A stretch of 64,000 bases of DNA from contig NZXX01000002.1 in assembly GCA_002702065.1 (NCBI GenBank), forward strand, positions 124,001 through 188,000, read 5' to 3'. The notes under the pieces are model-generated. The model was not told the origin of the DNA. It did no database searches and saw nothing but the letters and a program-made list of their open reading frames with translations. This document shows positions 33,293 to 41,923 of the stretch, piece by piece; position 1 is the stretch's first letter; each line of letters starts with the position of its first letter. This DNA is from Anaerolineaceae bacterium. Lineage in GTDB: Bacteria; Chloroflexota; Anaerolineae; Aggregatilineales; Phototrophicaceae. A program made the translations under genes and the position numbers.

Positions 33293-36200
33293 ATGCCACC
33301 CACGCAAGACGAAGCCAAACGCGCCCTGCAAACGCTGATCGATCAATATAATCGCATGACGGAAGCAGACCGCCTGCAAATGACCGAGGCCAGTGTTGTG
33401 CGGCAGTTTATCGACCGACTGCTGGAAGAAGTGCTGGGCTGGCCGATCAAGGAACCGGCACGCTACAAGTACGAACTGTCCACCCAGGCGGGGCGGCCTG
33501 ATATTACGCTGATCCCTGAAAGCGGGGGGACGATCTTTCTGGAAGCCAAACGCTTTGGGCGGATTGCGGAACTGGAAGCGGCGCGGCAGTCGAGGGATCT
33601 GAGCCGGACGATTACGCCGGAACAGATGACCCTGCCCGGCATGGCGGTTGACCGCACGCCCGAAGAACAGCAGGCGATCAATTATGCCTTTGTCAACAAC
33701 GGCGAGTGGGCGATCCTGACTAATTTTGAACGACTGCGCCTGTTCAACGCCCGCAAGGACTGGCTGGTGATCTCCTTCGAGAAGCCGGAAGCCTATCTTG
33801 AGGATTTTGGCTACCTGTGGCAGTTGGCCTACGAGAATGTGTGCAACGGCAGCCTGAATGCCCTGAGCAACCAGCGCTGGACGAAAGAAGTCGATACGGA
33901 TTATCTGGCATTTATTAACCGCGAACGGCTGAGTCTGGCGCGGGACATCGTGACCCACCGCGATGCCAACCGCTGGGCCTTTGAATCGGATAGCGCCATC
34001 AACCTGCCGCTGCTGCGGAGCGTGGTGCAGCGTTTCCTCGACCGGCTGGTAGTGGTGCGCTTTGCCGAAGATCATTTTGTGATTCCGCCGGGCACCCTGC
34101 GCCAGTTTTACGAACTGCGCAAGACCAACCCCTACACGCGCCCGCTGGATGAATACCTCGATCATTTTTTCAGCCGGTTTAACGAAGACCACAACTCCGC
34201 GTTGTTCAGCCGGGGGCCGGTGGATGAGGCGTCATTCAGTGATGACGCGCTGCTGCCGCTGATCGAGGAATTGTACCGGGCGCGTTACCGGTCGATGCCA
34301 GCGGACATTATCGGCAACACCTACGAGCAGTATCTGGGCAAGGCGCTGGCGCTGGACAACGGCAGCGTGACCACGCGCGACAACCTGGAAACGCGCAAGA
34401 AGCAGGGCAGCTACTACACGCCGCAGGTGATTGTACGCTACATCGTCGATCACAGCCTGGGACGCTGGCTGTATGGCACAGTGGACGGCCAGCCCGACGG
34501 CGAACTGGCAGACGGCGAGACGCGCAAGACAGCCAGTGACATCCGCGATTTGCGCGTGCTGGACAGCGCCTGCGGCAGTGGTTCGTTCCTGATTTACGCC
34601 TATCAGGTGCTGGCGGGCTTTTACCAGTCGGAGCTTGACCGGCTGGAACGGGAAGGCGAAGCGCGGCGGCAGGAACTGGTGGCGCAGGGCATGACCAGCC
34701 CGCTGGATTTGCAGGTGCAGCTGACACCCTACACCGCCGAGCGGGAACGTATCCAGCATTACCCGCGCATCATCCTCGAAAATCATCTGTACGGCGTTGA
34801 CCTCGACCCGCAGGCGGCGGAGATTGCCGTCGTCAACCTGATTATGCGGGCGATGGAACGGCGCGGAATCGACAAGCGGCTGCCGCTGATCCTCAACCAG
34901 AACGTGAAAGTGGGCAACAGCCTGATCGGACTGCGGCCCGACGACGAACGGCTGGCGGAACACCGCGACGCGCTGGCAGCGCTGCGACGGCTGCGGGTGG
35001 AACTGGTGAACACCCCGCACACCGACCCCGACCATGCCCGCATCATGGACGAGATCGAGGCGGCCCGCGCCGGTTTGTATGCCGCGTTCGAGGCCGACTA
35101 TGCCGCGCACTTCAGCGACCTGAACCGTGCCCGCCCGTTTCACTGGGGGGTGGAGTTCCCCGAAGCGTTTTACGACGCGGACGGCCAGCCGCTGGAGGAC
35201 CCCGGCTTTACCATCATCTTCGGCAATCCCCCGTGGGAGATCGTCAAACCCGACCTGCGCGAGTTTTATGCCCAGTTTGACGAGCGTATTGAGAGCAAAC
35301 TGAACCGGCGGCAGGTCGAGCAGCGCATTGTCGAACTGAACGCCGAGGACCCGCGCCATGAACGCGACTGGCAGGCGACGACGCAGTTGATCGAGCGGAG
35401 TGCGGCCTACTACCGGGCAACCAGCGACTACACGCGACAGGGGCGCGGCGACACCGCCACCCACAAGCTGTTTACCGAACGAAGCTGGGTGCTGCTGGCG
35501 GACGGCGGCAGGCTGGGCTATGTTGTGCCGAGTGGCATTTACACCGACCTGGGCACCAAAGACCTGCGCCAGATGCTGCTGGATGAGGGGCATATCCAGT
35601 ATATCTACAGCTTCAGCAACGAGCGTTTTTTCTTTCCTGGTGTCCATCACGATTTCAAGTTTGCGCTGATCGGGGCGCAGAAGGGTGTCAGCCGTGATGG
35701 TTTCTGGGCGACGTTCCGCTTTAATCCGCGTGTGGCGGTGGCCCCGGATGAACTGCCCGAATTTCTGGCTGATCAAAATAATCTGATCTATGTCAAGCAG
35801 GATTCTCTGGATAAGTTCAGCCCGGATAGCCTAAGCGTGATGGAGTTTCAGACACGTCTTGATTATGCGACAGCAGGCAGGATTTATGCAGATTATCCGT
35901 TATTGGGTGACGAGATTGAAGATTGTTGGAATCTTGATTTTGTCAGAGAGTTTGATATGGCAAATGACAGCGGTCTTTTCAATCAGAAAAAACGAGGGCT
36001 GCCTTTGTATGAGGGCAAAATGATACACCAGTACGACGCTTATTTCGCCGAACCGCGCTACTGGATTGAAGAAAGTGCCGGTATCGAAAAGCTGCGGGGA
36101 TCAAAATCGGAATCATGGTTTCACGGCTATCGCTTCGCTTTTCGGGAAGTGTCGAATATATCAAATGCTCGAACGACTATTGCAACCATTCTTCCACCTA

Positions 36201-36724
36201 AGACATTTGCGGGCCACACACTTTGGGTTGGTGCTGCTCCTGACACGCATATTCTCCTGTTTTATGTTGCGATGGTAAACAGCTTTTGTATTGATTGGCT
36301 GGTGCGGTTTAAGGCCTCAAAACACGTAACACTCTTTTTGATGAAATCGCTCCCCATTCCCCGTCTGACCGCTGGAAATCCGGTGTTTGATGGGCTGGTG
36401 GCGCGGGCGGCGCGGCTGGTGTGTACGCGGGCGGAATTCGCCGACCTGTGGCAGTCGGTCATGGGGACGGCGTGGGTTGCACCCCAAACACCTGTAGAGG
36501 CGACTCATGAGTCGCCCTTACCGTCACCCTTGCAACCCGTGATCGACCCGGCGGCGCGGCAGCAGGTGCGGAATGAGATCGACGTGCTGGTGGCGCATCT
36601 GTACGAGCTGACGCGGGCGGAGTTCGAGCATATCCTGCGCACGTTCCCGCTGGTTTTCCCCGGCACCCCCGCAGGCGAGGCCAAATTGCAGGCGCTGCTG
36701 GACGAATATGACCGGCAGGCGTAG
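33293..36724 (+). CDS. Single-chain restriction-modification enzyme, type IIG/IIL-like (Eco57I methylase family)
   Basis: This 1143-residue protein joins cutting and N6-adenine methylation. The N terminus has a PD-(D/E)XK nuclease pattern (GRPDITLI near residues 66-73, FLEAKRFG near 82-89). The methyltransferase has motif I LDSACGSGSFLI (about 422-433), the Eco57I-type segment NHLYGVDLDPQAAEIAVVNL and motif IV NPPW (645-648). Residues about 820-1040 are the target-recognition region. That region is visibly richer in A and T (35.76-36.35 kb) than the rest of the gene, which suggests exchange of specificity. An 18-base palindrome is read in frame near residue 1070. No separate restriction or specificity gene is present. 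BREX PglX is an alternative relative, but BREX neighbours are absent. Confidence 0.88.
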   Translation: MPPTQDEAKRALQTLIDQYNRMTEADRLQMTEASVVRQFIDRLLEEVLGWPIKEPARYKYELSTQAGRPDITLIPESGGTIFLEAKRFGRIAELEAARQSRDLSRTITPEQMTLPGMAVDRTPEEQQAINYAFVNNGEWAILTNFERLRLFNARKDWLVISFEKPEAYLEDFGYLWQLAYENVCNGSLNALSNQRWTKEVDTDYLAFINRERLSLARDIVTHRDANRWAFESDSAINLPLLRSVVQRFLDRLVVVRFAEDHFVIPPGTLRQFYELRKTNPYTRPLDEYLDHFFSRFNEDHNSALFSRGPVDEASFSDDALLPLIEELYRARYRSMPADIIGNTYEQYLGKALALDNGSVTTRDNLETRKKQGSYYTPQVIVRYIVDHSLGRWLYGTVDGQPDGELADGETRKTASDIRDLRVLDSACGSGSFLIYAYQVLAGFYQSELDRLEREGEARRQELVAQGMTSPLDLQVQLTPYTAERERIQHYPRIILENHLYGVDLDPQAAEIAVVNLIMRAMERRGIDKRLPLILNQNVKVGNSLIGLRPDDERLAEHRDALAALRRLRVELVNTPHTDPDHARIMDEIEAARAGLYAAFEADYAAHFSDLNRARPFHWGVEFPEAFYDADGQPLEDPGFTIIFGNPPWEIVKPDLREFYAQFDERIESKLNRRQVEQRIVELNAEDPRHERDWQATTQLIERSAAYYRATSDYTRQGRGDTATHKLFTERSWVLLADGGRLGYVVPSGIYTDLGTKDLRQMLLDEGHIQYIYSFSNERFFFPGVHHDFKFALIGAQKGVSRDGFWATFRFNPRVAVAPDELPEFLADQNNLIYVKQDSLDKFSPDSLSVMEFQTRLDYATAGRIYADYPLLGDEIEDCWNLDFVREFDMANDSGLFNQKKRGLPLYEGKMIHQYDAYFAEPRYWIEESAGIEKLRGSKSESWFHGYRFAFREVSNISNARTTIATILPPKTFAGHTLWVGAAPDTHILLFYVAMVNSFCIDWLVRFKASKHVTLFLMKSLPIPRLTAGNPVFDGLVARAARLVCTRAEFADLWQSVMGTAWVAPQTPVEATHESPLPSPLQPVIDPAARQQVRNEIDVLVAHLYELTRAEFEHILRTFPLVFPGTPAGEAKLQALLDEYDRQA
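36499..36516. repeat. 18-base palindrome inside the restriction-modification gene
   Basis: GGCGACTCATGAGTCGCC is a perfect palindrome read in frame as EATHESP within the C-terminal linker (QTPVEATHESPLPSPLQP). The surrounding CCTGTAGAGGCGACTC wording recalls GTAGGGGC-type intergenic repeats seen at 47.6 and 49.7 kb. Confidence 0.7.
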
Positions 36725-36729
36725 TTAAA

Positions 36730-37899
36730 TCACCCCGCGCAGGCGGCTTCTCCGGCGAAGCCCGGCGGACTCCAGACCGGGGGCGTGTTGCCGTAAGTCC
36801 CGGCGTCGAGGACCTGCCCGGTCAGGTCGGCGGTGCTGACCAGCGCGAGGCGGTAGGCACTGCGGAAGGCCAGCCAGCGGCCATCGGGGCTGAAACGCGG
36901 GTAATCGGTGAAGTTCAGCGCGTCGTTGACCAGAAACGGCACCGCGTCCGTATCCGCCAGCCCGACCAGCGGAATCCGCCAGAGCCGGTTTTCCCGCGTC
37001 CCCTGAAAATCCCGCACGGCGCTGATCATGGCGCTGCTGTCCGGCAGCCATGTCGTATCGAGGATGAGGCTCCACTGCCCGCTGAGCTGGGTGGGGATCG
37101 ACCCTTCCTGGTTGGCGATCATCCAGAACTGGTCGTTGGATGGGCTGGGGGAATAGGTGAATCCGATGAGGAAGCCATCGGGCGACCAGCGCGGCGCGCG
37201 TACGCTGCCCACCGGGAAATTCGTCAGCCGGTATTTGATGCTGCCGTCGGCGCTCGTCACCCACAGGTCCGCCTCACGCAGCAGCGGCAGTTCTGGCCCA
37301 CCCTCCGGCGTCGGCACCGCGGTCGATTGCATATCCGCCCCGGCGACACGCTCCTCATAGGCGATATACGCCAGCCACTGACCATCGGGCGACCAGGCCG
37401 GTTCGTGCTCATCCCCGCTGACGCTGTAGAACTGCGGCGCGCCGCCACCCGCCTCAACCCAGCCAACATGATATTCGCGCTCGATCTGGCCGGTAGGCTG
37501 CGGTTCGTCGCGGATCATGGTGAAGGCGATGCGGCTGCCATCGGGCGACCAGTGCGCATCCCAGATGCCCCAGCGGTTGGCGGGTAATTCGTAAAACTGC
37601 ACCAGCTCGCGCAGGTCGGTGCCGTCGATGCGGGCGCTGTACAGGCGGCCCAGTGCGCGGCCATCGCTCAGGGTCAGCAGCACGCGGCAGCCATCCGCCG
37701 AAAAACCCCAGACGCGGTGCCAGCGCGGGCCAAAGCGCAGTTCGCGGCTGCTCATGTTGCTCAGGTCATACAGCAGAATGCGGTCCTGCTCGGCGGTATC
37801 GACAGCGATCAGCGGACCGACCAGGGCGTCCTGGGCGTCCGTCGGCGCGGCAGGCCAGATGATGAGCAGCAGGAGCAGGATGGGAATGAGCCGTTGCAT
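36730..37899 (-). CDS. Secreted TolB-like beta-propeller protein
   Basis: This 389-residue protein has a signal peptide (QRLIPILLLLLIIWPAAPTD A). It has at least five TolB/PD40 blades with the SPDG word: HWSPDGSRIAFTMIRDE, AWSPDGQWLAYIAYEE, RWSPDGFLIGFTYS, WLPDSSAMISAV and FSPDGRWLAFRSAY. Such proteins are usually extracytoplasmic scaffolds; no catalytic motif is seen. The ATG at 37899 follows GAGGCACT; an upstream in-frame start would put 12 non-hydrophobic residues before the signal peptide. It is convergent with the restriction-modification gene, whose stop lies only 5 bases away. Related in style to the protein at 11.3-12.8 kb. Confidence 0.8.
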   Translation of the reverse strand: MQRLIPILLLLLIIWPAAPTDAQDALVGPLIAVDTAEQDRILLYDLSNMSSRELRFGPRWHRVWGFSADGCRVLLTLSDGRALGRLYSARIDGTDLRELVQFYELPANRWGIWDAHWSPDGSRIAFTMIRDEPQPTGQIEREYHVGWVEAGGGAPQFYSVSGDEHEPAWSPDGQWLAYIAYEERVAGADMQSTAVPTPEGGPELPLLREADLWVTSADGSIKYRLTNFPVGSVRAPRWSPDGFLIGFTYSPSPSNDQFWMIANQEGSIPTQLSGQWSLILDTTWLPDSSAMISAVRDFQGTRENRLWRIPLVGLADTDAVPFLVNDALNFTDYPRFSPDGRWLAFRSAYRLALVSTADLTGQVLDAGTYGNTPPVWSPPGFAGEAACAG

Positions 37900-37936
37900 A
37901 GTGCCTCGTGTGTGCGTGTGGGTGCGGCAGTTCATA

Positions 37937-38019
37937 CCTCACCCCTTGCCAACCTGCGGTTGTCTTTCCCCTCTCCATTGGATGGAGAGGGGTGGATCGC
38001 GCAGCGAGACGGGGTGAGG
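37937..38019. repeat. 83-base MITE-like inverted repeat
   Basis: Outer ends CCTCACCCC and GGGGTGAGG are exact inverted repeats, and an inner hairpin pairs CCCCTCTCC with GGAGAGGGG (37968-37992). The element lies between divergent genes. No target-site duplication could be confirmed by eye. Confidence 0.75.
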
Positions 38020-38082
38020 TGTCTCTAATCGGATGCCTCGGATGTCGGTGATCGAACCACCGTCACCACCCGCTATTCTAAC

Positions 38083-38113
38083 ACCATTACCCCGGAACTT
38101 GGGGGGCAATGGT
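38083..38113. repeat. Hairpin upstream of the phosphotransferase-fold gene
   Basis: ACCATTACCCC pairs with GGGGGCAATGGT apart from one mismatch or bulge, around GGAACTTGG. It lies 27 bases before the predicted -10 at 38140-38145, so it could affect the promoter or be a solo repeat. Confidence 0.5.
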
Positions 38114-38136
38114 ATCCGACAGGGGCACGTCAGGTG

Positions 38137-38145
38137 TGATATGCT
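38137..38145 (+). promoter_or_regulatory. Extended -10 of the phosphotransferase-fold gene
   Basis: TGATATGCT is a TGn extended -10 (TATGCT) 33 bases before the ATG at 38179. The ribosome site is AAGGAG. Confidence 0.4.
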
Positions 38146-38178
38146 GAACACATCATCGTATCACGAAGGAGTCGACCG

Positions 38179-40341
38179 ATGTCGTGCGCCCTCTCGCACC
38201 TGGAAGAAACCGTCACGCAGATCGCGGTTGAACTGCTGCTGGTCGAAAAAGAGAAACGCTTCTCCAAGCTGATTATGTCCGACCCGGAGGACAAGACCGG
38301 GGTGCGCATGACCATGCATTATGTGCGGGCGCTGCTGTCCTATGGCTTCGAGCCGGAAACTCCGGCGCTGCAAGGCGCGATCGACTGGTTCGACCGGCCT
38401 TTTCCCCGCCGCAAGGACGATGCGATTGATCCGCAGGAGATGAACCGGCTAATGATCGAGCTGCTGGCCCGCCCGCAGAGCGAATTTCTGGGGCCACGGC
38501 TGGCGCAGCTTGGGTCACAGAAGGTCGAGGGTGGCTACGATGTGCAGCCCGGCTGGGGCGGCTATGATACGCTGTGGGCGCTGGAGATTTTTGCGCTGGC
38601 GCATCAGCGGGAGGTGCTGCGCGAGGATGATGCCAGCATGGATGACCTGCGCGCCTATCTGGACCGGCTCATCACACAGCGGGAACTGCGCCGGGATAAA
38701 GACATGGCCCTGGCGCTGCGCTTGCAGCATGAGGTGTTCGGCGGCCTGAGCAAAGCCCACCGCGCCGAGCTGGACCGCCTGATCGAGGTGGCGCAGCGGA
38801 ATGATGGTGTGTGGGGGCTGGAAGAACTCGGCTGGCTGCTGGGGCGCATGGAGTGGCTGAAGGAGTTCACCGGGGGCAGTAAGCTGCTGCCGCAGGAAGT
38901 CCGCGAATATCAGGACCAGTTTCGCCGTGTGATCCTGAGCACCTGCATGGTGATCGAAAATCTGGCGCCGCTGCGCGACAAATACCCCAAACTCAAGCCA
39001 GTGCTGGAACGCGCCATGCAGCTGTGGTGGTTCCAGTTCGCCGGGGAACATGCCATTACGACGCTGCGCAATCTGTTCCCCCGGCCCCACGACTTCGATT
39101 ATCTGCGCGTGCTGTGCCGCACCCTGCGCGCCACCCGCGCTTACATGGGCCAGCCGCTGGGCACGCTCAACGCCGTGCAGGTGCATGTGCTGCACGAACT
39201 GGCGGAGATGAAAAAAGACCTGAGCGAATCGCCGGAAGTGCATCATATCAAGGCGGCGCTGCGCAGCTGGATTCATGTTGATCTGGACCGCGAGGTCGAG
39301 CCGCTGAAGCTCGGTTTTTCGGATGCGAATGTCGTGCGTGTGCATCCGCGCATCTGGAGCCCGATGTCGGCCCAGCCCAATGCTGCCCTCATCAGCGACT
39401 CGGTCATCATCAAGTATGGCCCGCGGGACGAGATCGAGCAGGAACGGCGGCATTATGACCGGCTGCCGGAAGCGATCCGCCATCACTTTGTGCGTATCCC
39501 CGAAGCCAGCTATATCGACCGCGACACGGGCGTGGCCTATTTCATCATGCAGGACCTGCACGACTTCAAGACGCTGTACGAGGTCCATGAGGCGGTGTCG
39601 CATCACGTAGCCGCTGTCGGCGATCAACTGGGCAGCTTTCTGACGCAGATGCACAACGGCGGCACCCAGCGGACCCGGCCCGTCGCCAAGAGCCTGATAC
39701 GCGAGATCTACCTGCGCAAGATGATGGAGTACGTCGACCGCATCTTTGACTTCGTGTGGGAAGCACGCCTGTCGCAGAATATGGGCATGATCGGCGATAT
39801 TCAGGATGAATTGTTCGCGCAGATTGGCGAGTTGATCCGCCGCCATGCCGAGATTCGTGATTTTCCGGCGGCGCACATGCATGGCGACCTGCACCTGCGC
39901 AACATCATGATTCGTGGTCTGGACGAGATGCTCGATGGGGCATCCGGCAGCGGCCTGACCTTCCGGTTGATCGATCTGGAATATCTGGAGGAAGATGGCG
40001 ACGCCGCGTTCGATGCCGGGCAGCTGCTGGTCGACATTGAACTGGTATCGCGGGAGGAACGCCGTTACGACAGCCGTGATCAACTGCTGCGCCTGCGCGA
40101 CAGTCTGGAACAGACGTATCGCAAGTTCGCCGACAAACGCGACGATCCAACCTTCGGCCTCCGCATGGAACTGGCGAAAGCCCGTGCCCTGCTGCGCATT
40201 GGCAAAGGCAAGACCAAGCGTGGCAGCCGCTACCTGCGGGATAAGCAGTCGGTGCAGGCGGCGCAGATTGCGGATGAAGTCACGGCGCAGGCGGTCGAAG
40301 CCATGCAGTATCTTCAGACCGTGACCCAAAGCCTGAAATAG
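38179..40341 (+). CDS. Helical-repeat plus aminoglycoside-phosphotransferase-like kinase-fold protein
   Basis: This 720-residue protein has two parts. The N-terminal half (about 1-360) is alpha-helical with repeats reminiscent of terpenoid-cyclase-like toroids (GGYDVQPGWGGYDTLWALEIF; GVWGLEELGWLLGRM), without the catalytic Asp motif of those enzymes being evident. The C-terminal half (about 400-690) is a choline/aminoglycoside kinase fold with the catalytic loop HMHGDLHLRNIMIRG (near residue 568) and the metal-binding LIDLEYLEEDGDAAFDAGQL. A nucleotide-binding Lys candidate is in VIIKYGPRDE. It may phosphorylate a small molecule, but the substrate is unknown. It is co-transcribed with a four-CxxC protein 11 bases downstream. 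Confidence 0.7.
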   Translation: MSCALSHLEETVTQIAVELLLVEKEKRFSKLIMSDPEDKTGVRMTMHYVRALLSYGFEPETPALQGAIDWFDRPFPRRKDDAIDPQEMNRLMIELLARPQSEFLGPRLAQLGSQKVEGGYDVQPGWGGYDTLWALEIFALAHQREVLREDDASMDDLRAYLDRLITQRELRRDKDMALALRLQHEVFGGLSKAHRAELDRLIEVAQRNDGVWGLEELGWLLGRMEWLKEFTGGSKLLPQEVREYQDQFRRVILSTCMVIENLAPLRDKYPKLKPVLERAMQLWWFQFAGEHAITTLRNLFPRPHDFDYLRVLCRTLRATRAYMGQPLGTLNAVQVHVLHELAEMKKDLSESPEVHHIKAALRSWIHVDLDREVEPLKLGFSDANVVRVHPRIWSPMSAQPNAALISDSVIIKYGPRDEIEQERRHYDRLPEAIRHHFVRIPEASYIDRDTGVAYFIMQDLHDFKTLYEVHEAVSHHVAAVGDQLGSFLTQMHNGGTQRTRPVAKSLIREIYLRKMMEYVDRIFDFVWEARLSQNMGMIGDIQDELFAQIGELIRRHAEIRDFPAAHMHGDLHLRNIMIRGLDEMLDGASGSGLTFRLIDLEYLEEDGDAAFDAGQLLVDIELVSREERRYDSRDQLLRLRDSLEQTYRKFADKRDDPTFGLRMELAKARALLRIGKGKTKRGSRYLRDKQSVQAAQIADEVTAQAVEAMQYLQTVTQSLK

Positions 40342-40352
40342 GGAGAGCGATC

Positions 40353-40913
40353 ATGCCCTATCAGATCCAGAGTCGTTGTGCCGCCTGCCAACAGGGCGAT
40401 ATCTTTCTCATTGGCGACTGGACCCGCTATTACGGGGTCTATGCCTGTGCCACCTGCCACAAGCTGGTCAACATCGCGGTGACAGAGGGGACCTGCCCCG
40501 GTTGTGGCGTTCGCCCGGCGGTTGCCGACTACTACGATTACGCGGCGTCGATCCCCTATCTGGGCGGCCAGTCCCCCCATAAACTCGCCCCCGGCCCGGA
40601 TTGCCTGCGCTGCGGGCAGGCCACACTCACGTTCGAGAATCAGGCGCACCTGAATATGGGGTCGGTGGTGCACAACGAAGCCGACGCCAAAACGACCTGG
40701 GGCATGGATTACATGGAAAAGGCGATCTTCATGAATTCAGCCGTGCCGGTGATGCAGGAGTTCAACCTGAACCCGGCCAAAGTGTTCGCCTATTTCCACC
40801 TCCATCTGCCGGATGCGCCGCTGGTCACCCGCCGGGTGTCGTACCCCATCTATCTGGATATTCGCACGCATCTGATGACGAAACGGCTCATGCAGCCCGA
40901 CCAGTTCCAGTGA
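40353..40913 (+). CDS. Cys-rich zinc-ribbon-like protein, unknown function
   Basis: This 186-residue protein has four CxxC pairs (CAAC, CATC, CPGC and CLRC) in the first 90 residues, enough for two zinc ribbons. The remaining half has no recognised domain (NPAKVFAYFHLHLPDAPLVT). The ATG at 40353 follows GGGAGAGCG. It starts 11 bases after the helical/kinase-fold gene and is surely in the same operon. I do not recognise the family; the pairing suggests a partner protein or regulator of the upstream product. Confidence 0.7.
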   Translation: MPYQIQSRCAACQQGDIFLIGDWTRYYGVYACATCHKLVNIAVTEGTCPGCGVRPAVADYYDYAASIPYLGGQSPHKLAPGPDCLRCGQATLTFENQAHLNMGSVVHNEADAKTTWGMDYMEKAIFMNSAVPVMQEFNLNPAKVFAYFHLHLPDAPLVTRRVSYPIYLDIRTHLMTKRLMQPDQFQ

Positions 40914-40925
40914 GCCTTTTCTCGG

Positions 40926-41591
40926 TCAGGGTGTCAACAATTTCCAGTGACCTTCGGAGATCACTTCGGCGGTGCCATTGACCACTTTGATGGCGGTTTC
41001 ATCGTCCATCGCATAGCCCGGCACCTGCATTGTGGCGGCCCATTTTTCCGCGTGGGCCAGGGTGTTGTACGGCAGCATCTCGTGGTCCAGGTGCGGGAAG
41101 ATCGCAAAATCAACCAGTCCCAGCGTTTCATCCCCCCCGGTGGGCGGTGTCCAGCCGACAAAATACTGCCCGATGTTGGGGGCCATCACCATGCTTCCGG
41201 CGCTCAGCCCCACGTAGAGTGTGTTCAGCGACGGCAAAAGGTCTGCCAGCCCGGACTGCCGCATCCAGTAGTGCAGGTACAGGGGGTCGCCGCCATTCAC
41301 CAGCAGCACGTCCGTCTCCTGTACCATCGGCTCCCACAGCGCCTTGTCGATGCTGGGCAGCGCGGTTAGTTCCAGCACCCCCACAGACTTCCAGCCCAAC
41401 TCGCACATGGGGCACTCCGGTTCTTGCCCGCTGATGAACCGCCATGCCATGAGCGGCCCGTTGCGGAGGGCGTAGCTCGCGGTCGGAATACAGAGGGCGC
41501 TGCACTCGGCAATTGGCTTGTCGAGCAAGTCAACCAGTGCCTCGTGGATACTGGCGTTTTTGATGCCAGCCGAGGTGAGTAGAAGTTTCAT
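40926..41591 (-). CDS. Peptidase E-like serine peptidase (family S51)
   Basis: This 221-residue protein matches the S51 family, which includes alpha-aspartyl dipeptidase (peptidase E) and cyanophycinase. The nucleophile elbow is GLSAGSMVMAP, preceded by LLVNGGDPLYLHYWM. The likely catalytic His lies in FAIFPHLDHEML. The start KLLLTSAGIKN matches peptidase E. The ATG at 41591 follows AAGGAGATGCAGC; an upstream in-frame start lacks a ribosome site. It is probably cytoplasmic and monocistronic. Its stop lies 12 bases from the end of the convergent Cys-rich gene. Confidence 0.85.
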   Translation of the reverse strand: MKLLLTSAGIKNASIHEALVDLLDKPIAECSALCIPTASYALRNGPLMAWRFISGQEPECPMCELGWKSVGVLELTALPSIDKALWEPMVQETDVLLVNGGDPLYLHYWMRQSGLADLLPSLNTLYVGLSAGSMVMAPNIGQYFVGWTPPTGGDETLGLVDFAIFPHLDHEMLPYNTLAHAEKWAATMQVPGYAMDDETAIKVVNGTAEVISEGHWKLLTP

Positions 41592-41923
41592 GCTGCATCT
41601 CCTTGATGCGATATTTAATTCGAAAGGATGTTCTAATGCCACGCTTGGATACTATAGCAGAATCACCTCGAAATGTAACGTTCGCGTTTCTCCAGATTCA
41701 CGGCTCTGGTTATGCAGCACGGTCTGAGCACCACCCACCGACTATCGTGCAACGCAACGCTGCGAGAGGTCGGGGCAGGCGAAATAAAGGCTTGGCCTGG
41801 CGCTCCTCACTATACTGGTACCTTTTGGGGATTAGTGGGATGTTTACTGCCAGTCTGTCTTAAAGACGGTATACTGTGCAAACAAAATGTGACCTGTCGG
41901 TTTGATCAGAGAGTTGTACATCA
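41592..41923. other. Intergenic region between divergent genes
   Basis: This 332-base stretch has no credible gene. It holds the promoter of the 1051-residue protein (TATACT at 41870-41875) and presumably the peptidase E promoter. No repeat of the other families is seen in it. Confidence 0.6.
41870..41875 (+). promoter_or_regulatory. -10 element of the 1051-residue protein gene
   Basis: TATACT lies 48 bases before the GTG start at 41924. The -35 is not clear. Confidence 0.4.

Noticed and set aside
33293-36724. BREX phage-defence methylase PglX
   Set aside because: No other BREX gene is near, and the protein carries its own N-terminal PD-(D/E)XK nuclease motif, which fits a single-chain type IIG/IIL enzyme better.
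38515-40329. A 604-codon open frame antisense to the phosphotransferase-fold gene
   Set aside because: It has the same shadow character; the plus frame has kinase motifs and a ribosome site, while this one has none.
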